29,994 nt of DNA from Firmicutes bacterium UBA1702 (GTDB lineage Bacteria > Bacillota > Clostridia > Peptostreptococcales > Anaerovoracaceae): the NCBI GenBank assembly GCA_002320005.1, contig DCJK01000009.1:1-29994 (forward strand), given 5' to 3'. The notes beneath the pieces are model-generated. The model had not been told where the DNA came from. It searched no databases and saw nothing but the letters and a program-made list of their open reading frames with translations. The translations under genes and the position numbers were made by a program. This document shows positions 1 to 8,420 of the stretch, piece after piece (the stretch's first letter is position 1; every line of letters starts with the position of its first letter).

Positions 1-24
1 GCCGCAGGGCTTCATGAAAGGCAA
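1..24. repeat. Left copy of a 24-base terminal direct repeat
   Basis: The first 24 bases are identical to the last 24 bases of the window (29971-29994). Each copy is cut by a window edge, so the true repeat may be longer. The pattern is what a contig closed on itself by an overlap would give; a genuine dispersed repeat is the alternative. The bases contain no gene I can recognise. Confidence 0.85.
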
Positions 25-40
25 AGGGTACTCTTTTTAC

Positions 41-67
41 AACAAAAGAGCCCTCTTGCGAGGGCTC
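41..67 (-). terminator. Rho-independent terminator of tuf
   Basis: On the minus strand an 8-base perfect stem (GAGCCCTC / GAGGGCTC, 48-55 and 60-67) with a 4-base loop is followed by TTTTGTT. It sits about 30 bases after the tuf stop codon, so the str operon transcript probably ends here and does not run on into an S10 operon. Confidence 0.9.
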
Positions 68-98
68 CCCTTATACCTTCTTCAGTATCCGTTCTGTA

Positions 99-1292
99 TT
101 ATTCGATGATCTCTGTTACTACTCCGGATCCTACTGTTCTTCCGCCTTCTCTGATTGCGAATCTCAGTCCTTCTTCGATTGCTATCGGTGTGATCAGGTC
201 GATTTCCATTGTGATGTTATCTCCAGGCATGCACATCTCTGTTCCTTCCGGTAATCTCAGATCGCCTGTTACGTCTGTTGTTCTGAAATAGAACTGTGGT
301 CTGTATCCGTTAAAGAATGGGGTGTGTCTTCCGCCTTCTTCTTTCTTCAGTACGTATACTTCTCCTTTGAACTTTGTGTGCGGATGAATTGTTCCCGGCT
401 GGCACAGTACCTGTCCTCTTTCGATTTCATTTCTCTGTACGCCTCTTAACAGTGCTCCGATGTTGTCTCCTGTCTCTGCCTTGTCAAGCAGCTTTCTGAA
501 CATTTCTACGCCTGTTACTACTACTTTTCTCTTCTCTTCTGTAAGTCCTACGATTTCTACTTCGTTTCCTACTTCCAGTACGCCTCTTTCTACTCTTCCT
601 GTTGCTACTGTTCCTCTTCCTGTGATGGAGAATACGTCTTCTACAGGCATCAGGAACGGCTTGTCATTGTCTCTTTCCGGTTCCGGAATGTAGCTGTCTA
701 CTGCTTCGAACAGTTCTATAATCTTGTCTCCCCATGGGCCTGCAGGATCTTCCAGTGCTCCAAGTGCGGATCCTCTGATGATCGGTGTGTCATCTCCCGG
801 GAATTCATATTCGTCAAGAAGTTCTCTTACTTCCATCTCTACCAGATCCAGCAGTTCTTCGTCATCTACCATGTCGCACTTGTTCAGGAATACGATGATG
901 TATGGTACGCCTACCTGACGGGATAACAGTATATGCTCTCTTGTCTGAGGCATTGGTCCGTCTGTTGCTGCTACTACCAGGATTGCTCCGTCCATCTGTG
1001 CTGCTCCTGTAATCATGTTCTTTACATAGTCAGCGTGGCCCGGGCAGTCTACGTGTGCGTAGTGTCTGTTTGGTGTTTCGTATTCTACGTGTGCTGTGGA
1101 AATGGTGATTCCTCTTTCCTTTTCTTCCGGTGCCTTGTCAATCTGGTCGAAGTCTACCTTCTCGCCAAGTCCGTATCTCTGATTCAGTGTCTTGGTGATT
1201 GCTGCTGTCAGAGTTGTCTTACCATGGTCTACGTGGCCGATGGTTCCGATGTTGATATGCGGTTTTGTTCTTTCAAACTTCTGTTTTGCCAT
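99..1292 (-). CDS. tuf: Translation elongation factor Tu
   Basis: EF-Tu is the GTPase that delivers aminoacyl-tRNA to the ribosomal A site. The 397-residue product has the usual length. It shows the P-loop GHVDHGKT (19-26), the switch I motif RGITI (60-64), DCPGH (82-86), NKCD (137-140) and SAL (175-177), followed by the two beta-barrel domains. The ATG start is preceded by GGGAGG at 8 bases. It is the last gene of the str operon, 26 bases after fusA and just before a terminator. No promoter is visible in the 26-base gap, so it is probably transcribed with fusA. Nothing is truncated or unusual. Confidence 0.99.
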   Translation of the reverse strand: MAKQKFERTKPHINIGTIGHVDHGKTTLTAAITKTLNQRYGLGEKVDFDQIDKAPEEKERGITISTAHVEYETPNRHYAHVDCPGHADYVKNMITGAAQMDGAILVVAATDGPMPQTREHILLSRQVGVPYIIVFLNKCDMVDDEELLDLVEMEVRELLDEYEFPGDDTPIIRGSALGALEDPAGPWGDKIIELFEAVDSYIPEPERDNDKPFLMPVEDVFSITGRGTVATGRVERGVLEVGNEVEIVGLTEEKRKVVVTGVEMFRKLLDKAETGDNIGALLRGVQRNEIERGQVLCQPGTIHPHTKFKGEVYVLKKEEGGRHTPFFNGYRPQFYFRTTDVTGDLRLPEGTEMCMPGDNITMEIDLITPIAIEEGLRFAIREGGRTVGSGVVTEIIE

Positions 1293-1318
1293 TTTATTTT
1301 CCTCCCAAAAAGGTTAAA

Positions 1319-3382
1319 TTATTTGTTGATTTTTTCTAATAAGTTATCAGGCAGCTTCTCGAAGTGGTCCATCTGCATTACATATACACCTCTTCCCTGA
1401 GTCTTTGATCTCAGGTCAGTTGCGTATCCGAACATTTCTGACAGAGGTACCATACCTCTTACTGCTACAGCACCGAGGTTCATTTCTGTACCCTCGATTC
1501 TTCCTCTTCTTGAAGAAATATCACCGATTACATCACCCATATATTCTTCAGGAACAGTTACTTCTACCTTAAAGATAGGTTCCAGGAGAACAGGTTTTGC
1601 TTTCTTTACGGCTTCTCTGAATGCCATGGATGCAGCAATCTTGAAGGCCATTTCTGATGAGTCGACTTCGTGGTATGAACCATCATACAGTTCAACGCCA
1701 ACGTCAACAACCTGATATCCTGCAAGAGGACCTGTTTCCATAGCTTCTCTGATTCCTTCTTCGATCTTCGGGATGTATTCCTTAGGAATAGCACCACCTA
1801 CGATAGAGTTCTTAAATTCAAAGCCTGCACCCGGGTCTCTAGGGTAAATTCTGATTTTAACATGACCATACTGACCGCGGCCGCCTGACTGCTTGGCGTA
1901 TTTGTGATCCACGTCTGCGTTGGCGGTAATGGTTTCTTTGTAGGAAACCTGCGGCTTACCTACGTTAGCTTCCACTTTGAACTCACGAAGCAGTCTGTCC
2001 ACGATAATCTCCAGGTGGAGTTCTCCCATACCTGCTATTATGGTCTGTCCTGTATCTTCGTTGGTGTAAGTCTTGAAAGTCGGGTCTTCTTCAGCCAGCT
2101 TGGCAAGAGCGATTCCCATCTTTTCCTGACCGGCTTTGGTCTTTGGTTCAATGGCAATTTCGATTACAGGTTCAGGGAAGTCCATGGACTCCAGGATAAT
2201 CTCATGCTTTTCGTCACAGAGGGTATCACCTGTGGTCGTGTCCTTAAGACCTACTGCGGCAGCGATGTCGCCGGAGTATACTTCCTGTATCTCCTCTCTC
2301 TTGTTGGCATGCATCTGAAGAATTCTTCCGATTCTTTCTTTCTTGCCTTTAGTTGAGTTATAAACATAGGAACCTGACTTGAGTGTACCAGAGTATACTC
2401 TGAAGAAGGCCAGCTTTCCTACAAACGGGTCTGCCATTATCTTGAATGCCAGTGCAGAGAAAGGACCGTTGTCATCAGCATGTCTTTCCTCTTCCTCTTC
2501 CGTTCCCGGAACCACACCTTTGATAGGAGGTATGTCCAGAGGAGAAGGCATATAGTCAACAACTGCGTCCAGCATCATCTGTACACCTTTGTTTCTGTAT
2601 GCGCTTCCGCAAAGCATAGGAACCATTCTTCCTGCAATGGTTTCCTTTCTGATGGCAGTCTTGATTTCTTCTACTGTCAGTTCTTCGCCCTCGAGGAATT
2701 TCATCATAAGCTCTTCATCAGTTTCTGCAACTGATTCAACAAGTTTTTCTCTCCATTCCTCGGCAAGGTCGGCCATGTCGGCAGGAATATCGGTAATATC
2801 GAATTCCTTACCCAGCTCGTCCTTATAGATCTCTGCCTTCATTTCTACTAAATCGATAATTCCAACGAAACTATCTTCAGCACCGATTGGCAATTGAACA
2901 GGTACTGCATTTGCTTTAAGTCTGTCTTTGACCATGCCGACAACCCTAAAGAAATCTGCACCCATGATGTCCATTTTATTAACAAATATCATCCTTGGTA
3001 CACCGTACTTTTCGGCCTGTCGCCAAACGGTTTCCGACTGAGGCTCAACGCCGCCCTTTGCACAGAGCACTGTTACTGCACCGTCAAGAACTCTTAAGGA
3101 TCTTTCTACTTCTACAGTAAAATCAACGTGGCCCGGAGTATCGATTATGTTAATTCTTGTATCTTTCCATTGTGCTGTAGTAGCAGCAGAGGTTATAGTG
3201 ATACCACGCTCCTGTTCCTGTTCCATCCAGTCCATGGTTGCAGCGCCTTCGTGAGTTTCACCAAGCTTATGCGTTCTTCCCGTATAGAACAGAATTCTTT
3301 CTGTGGTAGTTGTTTTGCCCGCATCGATGTGAGCCATAATACCAATGTTTCTGGTTCTTTCCAATGGAAACTTTCTTGGCAT
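1319..3382 (-). CDS. fusA: Translation elongation factor G
   Basis: EF-G is the ribosomal translocase GTPase; with ribosome recycling factor it also splits post-termination ribosomes. The 687-residue product has the family length. It carries AHIDAGKT (17-24), RGITI, DTPGHVDF (about residue 80) and NKMD (about 134), then domains II to V. The ATG start follows GGGAGG (3390-3395) at 7 bases. It lies 59 bases after rpsG in the str operon. It is the canonical housekeeping form rather than a TetM-like ribosomal protection protein, since it lies in the native operon and has the full EF-G architecture. Confidence 0.99.
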   Translation of the reverse strand: MPRKFPLERTRNIGIMAHIDAGKTTTTERILFYTGRTHKLGETHEGAATMDWMEQEQERGITITSAATTAQWKDTRINIIDTPGHVDFTVEVERSLRVLDGAVTVLCAKGGVEPQSETVWRQAEKYGVPRMIFVNKMDIMGADFFRVVGMVKDRLKANAVPVQLPIGAEDSFVGIIDLVEMKAEIYKDELGKEFDITDIPADMADLAEEWREKLVESVAETDEELMMKFLEGEELTVEEIKTAIRKETIAGRMVPMLCGSAYRNKGVQMMLDAVVDYMPSPLDIPPIKGVVPGTEEEEERHADDNGPFSALAFKIMADPFVGKLAFFRVYSGTLKSGSYVYNSTKGKKERIGRILQMHANKREEIQEVYSGDIAAAVGLKDTTTGDTLCDEKHEIILESMDFPEPVIEIAIEPKTKAGQEKMGIALAKLAEEDPTFKTYTNEDTGQTIIAGMGELHLEIIVDRLLREFKVEANVGKPQVSYKETITANADVDHKYAKQSGGRGQYGHVKIRIYPRDPGAGFEFKNSIVGGAIPKEYIPKIEEGIREAMETGPLAGYQVVDVGVELYDGSYHEVDSSEMAFKIAASMAFREAVKKAKPVLLEPIFKVEVTVPEEYMGDVIGDISSRRGRIEGTEMNLGAVAVRGMVPLSEMFGYATDLRSKTQGRGVYVMQMDHFEKLPDNLLEKINK

Positions 3383-3441
3383 CTTATATCCTCCCTTCTA
3401 CTGAAAAATTTGTTATGCAGCAGGTAACATGCAGTGCATTA

Positions 3442-3912
3442 TTACCATCTGAAATGTGCAAACGCTCTGTTAGCGTCAGCCATCTTATGAGTATCTTCTT
3501 TCTTCTTTACAGAAGCTCCGGTGTTGTTTGAAGCGTCTATGAGTTCCTTGGCAAGTCTTTCGGCCATAGTTCTTTCGCCTCTTGCTCTTGTGTACTTTGT
3601 AAGCCATCTTAAGCCTAAAGTCTGTCTTCTTTCAGGTCTTACTTCTACAGGAACCTGATAGTTCGCACCACCGATTCTCTTTGCTTTTACTTCTAATACA
3701 GGCATGATATTGTTCATTGCCTTTTCGAATACTTCCAGCGGTTCTTCGCCTGTCTGCTCCTTGATCTTGTCAAAAGCACCGTAAACGATAGCCTGGGCAG
3801 TTCCCTTTTTGCCGTCTAACATGATGCTGTTGATGAGCTTAGCTACGGCTACGCTGCCGTAAACCGGATCAGGAAGTACATCTCTCTTTGGTGTGTTACC
3901 TTTTCTTGGCAC
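3442..3912 (-). CDS. rpsG: 30S ribosomal protein S7
   Basis: S7 is a primary 16S rRNA binding protein that nucleates assembly of the 30S head. The 156-residue product is full length, with the conserved start MPRKG, the KAKRIGGANYQVPVEV segment and the C-terminal FAHFRW. The start codon is GTG (3912-3910), placed 8 bases after a strong GAGGAGG (3921-3927). In Escherichia coli S7 represses its own operon by binding the rpsL-rpsG spacer. Here that spacer is long and strongly structured, with a stem that ends directly against the ribosome binding site, which suggests a similar but independently built control. Confidence 0.98.
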   Translation of the reverse strand: MPRKGNTPKRDVLPDPVYGSVAVAKLINSIMLDGKKGTAQAIVYGAFDKIKEQTGEEPLEVFEKAMNNIMPVLEVKAKRIGGANYQVPVEVRPERRQTLGLRWLTKYTRARGERTMAERLAKELIDASNNTGASVKKKEDTHKMADANRAFAHFRW

Positions 3913-3927
3913 TTCTCTTCCCTCCTC

Positions 3928-4135
3928 GCAGTCGTCCTCGATTCTGTCTTATCTAGTACGAGGCGACCTGCACAATATTTTGTGATTTAACTGCGCAATT
4001 GCTTCACCCGCTGTCATTATGACAGGGATTACTCTGTCCGACCCCGCAATTACCAGGCCGGATAGTTTTCGACGGGGTACTCGGCACTACCCGGCTTTCA
4101 CCGGATCCGCCGTGAGCGCTTCTCTATATTATAAA
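3928..4135 (-). ncRNA. Structured spacer or leader RNA ahead of rpsG (candidate regulator)
   Basis: The 252 bases between rpsL and rpsG contain no gene but read as folded RNA on the minus strand. Visible elements, in transcript order: a TATAAT hexamer (4128-4133) without a good -35; a GAAA-capped hairpin CCGGU/GCCGG; a long-range 6-base pairing ACCCCG/CGGGGT; three alternating segments GACAG / CTGTC / GACAG (4034-4038, 4021-4025, 4011-4015) that can form two mutually exclusive hairpins; a CACAA/TTGTG hairpin; and a 12-base-pair stem with two bulges (3959-3971 with 3928-3940) abutting the rpsG ribosome binding site. It matches no RNA family I can name. A control element for rpsG-fusA-tuf or a processing site is inferred. 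Confidence 0.45.
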
Positions 4136-4164
4136 AAGAATGCTCTACCCTGAATTCCTTTTAC

Positions 4165-4581
4165 CTATTTCTTTTTAGGTCTCTTTGCACCGTACTTTGA
4201 GCGAGCCTGCAGTCTGTTTGCAACGCCTGCAGTATCAAGAGTTCCTCTAACGATGTGATATCTCACACCTGGGAGGTCCTTAACTCTTCCGCCTCTGATC
4301 AGTACTACGCTGTGTTCCTGCAGGTTGTGTCCTATACCAGGAATGTAAGCGGTTACTTCGATACCGTTGGTGAGACGTACTCTGGCAACTTTTCTGAGAG
4401 CTGAGTTAGGCTTCTTAGGAGTTACTGTCTTTACAGATGTGCAAACGCCTCTCTTCTGAGGTGAGTGAGTGTCTGTAGCAACTCTCTTAAGTGAGTTCAT
4501 GCCTTTGTTCAGCGCAGGAGCTGTTGACTTTTTAACAGAGCTTGTTCTTCCTTCGCGTACTAATTGATTAATAGTAGGCAT
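4165..4581 (-). CDS. rpsL: 30S ribosomal protein S12
   Basis: S12 lies at the decoding centre and controls tRNA selection. The start is the ATG at 4581, giving 138 residues (MPTINQL...), with AAAGGAG upstream; an in-frame extension to 4626 has no support. The length is the Gram-positive long form, with extra residues before the PQKRGVCT segment. TPKKPNS (54-60) and RVKDLPG (99-105) are intact. K56 and K101, equivalent to E. coli K43 and K88, are wild type, so no streptomycin resistance is predicted at these sites. It is the first gene of rpsL-rpsG-fusA-tuf and has its own promoter overlapping the end of rpoC. Confidence 0.98.
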   Translation of the reverse strand: MPTINQLVREGRTSSVKKSTAPALNKGMNSLKRVATDTHSPQKRGVCTSVKTVTPKKPNSALRKVARVRLTNGIEVTAYIPGIGHNLQEHSVVLIRGGRVKDLPGVRYHIVRGTLDTAGVANRLQARSKYGAKRPKKK

Positions 4582-4631
4582 TCTTTTTCTCCTTTCTTCC
4601 AATGTTAAATAGTGTATTTTACGCAAGAATC

Positions 4632-4653
4632 GGCCCGGATTAAAATCCGGACC
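4632..4653 (-). promoter_or_regulatory. Hairpin in the rpsL leader
   Basis: On the minus strand GGTCCGGAT and ATCCGGGCC pair over 9 positions (one U-G wobble) around a 4-base loop. It falls between the inferred rpsL transcription start (near 4671) and the ribosome binding site. No run of T follows, so it is not a classical terminator. It could be a leader structure or a weak stop for rpoC transcripts. Confidence 0.55.
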
Positions 4654-4677
4654 TGATTTTGCCCAAAACCGTATAGT

Positions 4678-4707
4678 ATTTTATCACGATTTATTCAGGT
4701 ATGTCAA
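4678..4707 (-). promoter_or_regulatory. Promoter of rpsL-rpsG-fusA-tuf
   Basis: On the minus strand there is a consensus -35 TTGACA (4702-4707), an 18-base spacer and a -10 TAAAAT (4678-4683). The -35 begins 8 bases after the rpoC stop codon. This gives the str genes a promoter independent of rpoBC. Confidence 0.75.
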
Positions 4708-4714
4708 TGCAAAA

Positions 4715-7700
4715 CTAATCTAATTCTACGATTTGCGGGGTCACCGGAGCTTCTACGGCAACCACTTCCACACCTTCGCCTTCTGAACCGGCACCATATA
4801 CGCCTTCTCCTTCAGCTCCGGCCGCTTCCATAGCCGCCAGTTCCTTTTCTCTCTCGTAGCTTTCCATGATTTCGGCATTAACGCCATAGTCAAGCTCGAT
4901 GTTCTTGTAGCGCTTCATACCTGTACCTGCCGGTATCAGCTTACCTATCATGATATTTTCCTTGAGTCCAAGAAGCTTGTCGTTCTTTCCTTTGATGGCA
5001 GCATCTGTAAGAACCCTTGTGGTTTCCTGGAAAGATGCAGCTGACAGGAATGAATTGGTTGCCAGAGAGGCCTTGGTGATACCCAGAAGAATTCTGTTGG
5101 CAACACAAGGTTCCCCGCCTTTTTCAACTGCTTCCGCATTTGCCTCTTCTATTTCGTACTTGCCATAGAGTCCTCCAGGCAGCAGATTGGTATCGCCTGC
5201 ATCCTCTATCTTGTACTTGGACAGCATCTGGCTTACTATAACCTCGATGTGTTTATCGTTGATATCTACACCCTGCTGTTTATATACTCTCTGAACTTCC
5301 TTCAGAAGGTACTGATATACACCTTCAACGCCGTTGAGCCTCAGTATGTCATGCGGATTCAGAGGTCCGCGTGTTATCTGTCCGCCTGCAAATACCTGGT
5401 CACCCTCTTTGACGTTAAGTCTTGCACCGTAAGGAATTACATAAACTCTGTCTTCTTCCTTACCGCGAACCTTGACCTCAGTCTTGTTGTCCTTGCGGCC
5501 TTCAATGGATACAACCACGCCGTCGGCCTCGCAGATTTCAGCAATACCTTTAGGCTTTCTGGCTTCGAAAAGTTCTTCTACTCTCGGAAGACCCTGAGTG
5601 ATATCTCCTCCGGCTACACCACCTGTGTGGAAGGTTCTCATTGTCAGCTGAGTGCCGGGCTCGCCTATGGACTGTGCGGCGGTGATTCCTACAGCTTCAC
5701 CGATATTTACTTCCTCTCCTGTTGCCAGATTTCTTCCATAGCACTTAGCGCATATTCCTGTTCTGGAGTGGCATGTCATTACGGAACGGATAGCAACACT
5801 TTCGATGCCGCTCTTTTCGATTCTCTCAGCAGCAGGTTCAAGAATTTCCTCGTTCTGCTCTACGATGACTTCACCACTCTGAGGGTCTACAATGTCAACC
5901 AGCGCGGTTCTGCCTACAATTCTCTGCTTCAGCGGCTCAATAACTTCCTTGCCATCGGTAAATGCTCTTACCTCAACACCCTCGTCAGTGCCGCAGTCGT
6001 ATTCTCGTACGATTACGCTGTGAGATACATCAACCAGTCTTCTGGTCAGATATCCCGAGTCGGCTGTACGCAGAGCAGTATCTGCAAGACCCTTTCTTGC
6101 ACCGTTGGAGGATATGAAGTATTCCAGTATGGACAAGCCTTCACGGAAGTTGGCCTTGATAGGGATTTCAACAGTCTTACCTGTTGCGTTAGCCATAAGT
6201 CCACGCATACCGCTTACCTGTCTAATCTGATTCTTGCTTCCTCTGGCTCCGGAGTTGGCCATTATAAACAGGTTGTTGAGTGTTCCCAGTGAGTCCATCA
6301 AAACGTCTGCAACATCGTCGGTAGCCTTGTTCCAGATTTCAATGATCTTTTCATATCTTTCCTGCTTGGACATGAGACCCATGCGATAAGCCTTTTCGTA
6401 CTTGTCAACCATGGACTCTGCCTCAGCAATGATCGTTTCTTTTTCTTCAGGGATTTCCATATCGCTGATACTGATGGTTACTGCAGCCTTGGTGGAGTAT
6501 TTGTAACCCATGGACTTGATGTAGTCCAGCATGATTACAGTACCCGTGTTTCCGTGTCTGCGGTAGCATTTGTCGATAATGGCACCCAGTTTCTTTTTGT
6601 CACATAGGAAATCGACTTCAAGGCTGTATGGGTCTTTTTCTCTGTCGACAAATCCCAGATCCTGAGGAATTCCCTGATTGAAGATGAATCTGCCTACGGT
6701 GGACTCTACAAGTTTTCCCGCATCATCATCGTCTTTATACATTCTTACCTTGACTTTTGCGTGAATTCCCACAACGCCTGTCTGGTAAGCCATAAGCATT
6801 TCATCAAGGTCAGTGAACACCTTGCCATCGCCTTTCTCGGCATAGGTATTTCTTTTCTCTACGCCGGGATGGGTCAGATAATAGCTTCCCAGTATCATAT
6901 CCTGGGTAGGAGTTGTAATCGGTGAACCATCCTTAGGAGCAAGAATATTGTTTACCGAAAGCATAAGGAATCTGGCCTCTGCCTGTGCTTCCACGGAAAG
7001 CGGCACATGTACCGCCATCTGGTCACCGTCGAAGTCGGCATTAAATGCAGTACATACCAGCGGATGCAGTTTAATAGCCTTACCTTCAACCAGCACCGGC
7101 TCAAAGGCCTGGATGCCCAGTCTGTGCAATGTAGGCGCACGATTGAGCATTACCGGGTGTTCCTTAATAACGCCTTCCAACACATCCCAAACTTCAGGTC
7201 TGACCTTCTCAACCATTCTCTTGGCGCTCTTGATATTGTGAGCATATCCCTGCTCAACCAGCTCTTTCATTATGAAAGGCTTGAACAGTTCCAGCGCCAT
7301 CTTCTTAGGAAGACCGCACTGGTAGAACTTGAGTTCAGGTCCTACTACGATTACAGATCTTCCGGAGTAGTCTACACGCTTGCCCAGCAGGTTCTGTCTG
7401 AATCTTCCCTGCTTACCTTTGAGCATGTCGGACAGCGACTTGAGAGGTCTTCCTCCCGGTCCTGTAACGGCTCTTCCGCGGCGTCCGTTGTCTATCAGTG
7501 AGTCTACTGCTTCCTGAAGCATTCTTTTCTCGTTTCTGACAATAATATCAGGTGCTCCCAGTTCCAGCAGTCTGTTAAGTCTGTTATTTCTGTTGATTAC
7601 ACGTCTGTACAGATCGTTGAGGTCGGAGGTTGCAAATCTTCCTCCGTCCAGCTGTACCATAGGTCTTATATCCGGAGGAATTACAGGTATGACATCCAGT

Positions 7701-8398
7701 ATCATCCATTCAGGTCTGTTGCCTGAAAGCCTAAGAGCTTCAATGACTTCAAGCCTTCTGACGATCCTGATCTTCTTTTGTCCGCTGGCACCTTTGAGTT
7801 TGGTTCTCAGCTCTTCTGAAAGCTCGTCAAGATTGATGTCTGACAGAAGCTGCTTTACGGCTTCTGCGCCCATTCCGGCCTTGAATCTGTCGCCATATTC
7901 TTCTTTTTTTTCTCTGTACTGCTGTTCAGTGAGAATTTCCTTATAGGTCAGATCTGTATCGCCGGGATCTGTAACAATATATGCAGCGAAATAGAGAACC
8001 TTTTCAAGGTTTCTTGGCGTAATATCCAGGCAGAGTCCCATTCTTGACGGAATACCTTTAAAATACCAAATATGAGAAACCGGCGCCGCCAGTTTTATGT
8101 GGCCCATTCTTTCTCTTCTTACCTTTGCTTTTGTAACCTCAACTCCGCAGCGATCGCATACGATGCCTTTGTACCTGATTCTCTTGTACTTTCCGCAGTG
8201 GCATTCCCAGTCCTTCATAGGTCCGAAAATTCTTTCGCAGAAAAGACCGTCTCTCTCAGGCTTCAAGGTTCTGTAATTTATGGTTTCAGGCTTGGTAACT
8301 TCACCGTGTGACCATTCCAGAATCTTTTCCGGTGATGCAAGGCTGATCTGTATGGATTCAAAATTGTTTAATTCATAATCGTTATTATTGTTATTCAA
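4715..8398 (-). CDS. rpoC: DNA-directed RNA polymerase subunit beta'
   Basis: This is the catalytic clamp subunit of RNA polymerase, 1227 residues. An N-terminal zinc ribbon uses C66, C68, C81 and C84. The active-site loop NADFDGDQMAVH begins at residue 453, with the three magnesium-binding aspartates at 455, 457 and 459. A second cysteine cluster (CHSRTGICAKCYG) lies further on. The start appears to be TTG (8398-8396), preceded by GGGAGGG at about 5 bases. The first residues (MNNNNNDYEL) are an asparagine run not usual in the family, but ELNNFESI follows in register. The C-terminal 40 or so residues are a Gly/Glu/Ala/Val-rich tail. It lies 22 bases after rpoB. Confidence 0.98.
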   Translation of the reverse strand: MNNNNNDYELNNFESIQISLASPEKILEWSHGEVTKPETINYRTLKPERDGLFCERIFGPMKDWECHCGKYKRIRYKGIVCDRCGVEVTKAKVRRERMGHIKLAAPVSHIWYFKGIPSRMGLCLDITPRNLEKVLYFAAYIVTDPGDTDLTYKEILTEQQYREKKEEYGDRFKAGMGAEAVKQLLSDINLDELSEELRTKLKGASGQKKIRIVRRLEVIEALRLSGNRPEWMILDVIPVIPPDIRPMVQLDGGRFATSDLNDLYRRVINRNNRLNRLLELGAPDIIVRNEKRMLQEAVDSLIDNGRRGRAVTGPGGRPLKSLSDMLKGKQGRFRQNLLGKRVDYSGRSVIVVGPELKFYQCGLPKKMALELFKPFIMKELVEQGYAHNIKSAKRMVEKVRPEVWDVLEGVIKEHPVMLNRAPTLHRLGIQAFEPVLVEGKAIKLHPLVCTAFNADFDGDQMAVHVPLSVEAQAEARFLMLSVNNILAPKDGSPITTPTQDMILGSYYLTHPGVEKRNTYAEKGDGKVFTDLDEMLMAYQTGVVGIHAKVKVRMYKDDDDAGKLVESTVGRFIFNQGIPQDLGFVDREKDPYSLEVDFLCDKKKLGAIIDKCYRRHGNTGTVIMLDYIKSMGYKYSTKAAVTISISDMEIPEEKETIIAEAESMVDKYEKAYRMGLMSKQERYEKIIEIWNKATDDVADVLMDSLGTLNNLFIMANSGARGSKNQIRQVSGMRGLMANATGKTVEIPIKANFREGLSILEYFISSNGARKGLADTALRTADSGYLTRRLVDVSHSVIVREYDCGTDEGVEVRAFTDGKEVIEPLKQRIVGRTALVDIVDPQSGEVIVEQNEEILEPAAERIEKSGIESVAIRSVMTCHSRTGICAKCYGRNLATGEEVNIGEAVGITAAQSIGEPGTQLTMRTFHTGGVAGGDITQGLPRVEELFEARKPKGIAEICEADGVVVSIEGRKDNKTEVKVRGKEEDRVYVIPYGARLNVKEGDQVFAGGQITRGPLNPHDILRLNGVEGVYQYLLKEVQRVYKQQGVDINDKHIEVIVSQMLSKYKIEDAGDTNLLPGGLYGKYEIEEANAEAVEKGGEPCVANRILLGITKASLATNSFLSAASFQETTRVLTDAAIKGKNDKLLGLKENIMIGKLIPAGTGMKRYKNIELDYGVNAEIMESYEREKELAAMEAAGAEGEGVYGAGSEGEGVEVVAVEAPVTPQIVELD

Positions 8399-8420
8399 GG
8401 AGTCCCTCCCCTTTCTTCAA

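Noticed and set aside
933..1400. A 155-residue plus-strand frame spanning the tuf-fusA junction
   Set aside because: It is antisense to two essential genes and its Cys/Val-rich product looks like a frame shadow. It also has no ribosome site.
4040..4125. Resemblance of the rpsL-rpsG spacer to a cobalamin riboswitch or group II intron domain V (CCGGTGAAAGCCGG)
   Set aside because: Only a GAAA-capped stem is shared. The B12-box, the AGC catalytic triad and the rest of either structure are absent, and no matching gene follows.
4128..4156. A promoter within the rpsL-rpsG spacer based on TATAAT
   Set aside because: At 17 bases the -35 would be AATTCA, a poor match, and no extended -10 is present. 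It is kept only as part of the leader description.
4582..4626. N-terminal extension of rpsL to an upstream ATG
   Set aside because: The extra 15 residues run over the AAAGGAG ribosome site, and S12 homologues begin MPTINQL.
5249..6292. A 347-residue open frame on the plus strand inside rpoC
   Set aside because: It runs antisense to a complete, strongly conserved gene. The product is rich in Tyr, Ser and Cys, as expected from the complement of rpoC codons, and resembles no family.
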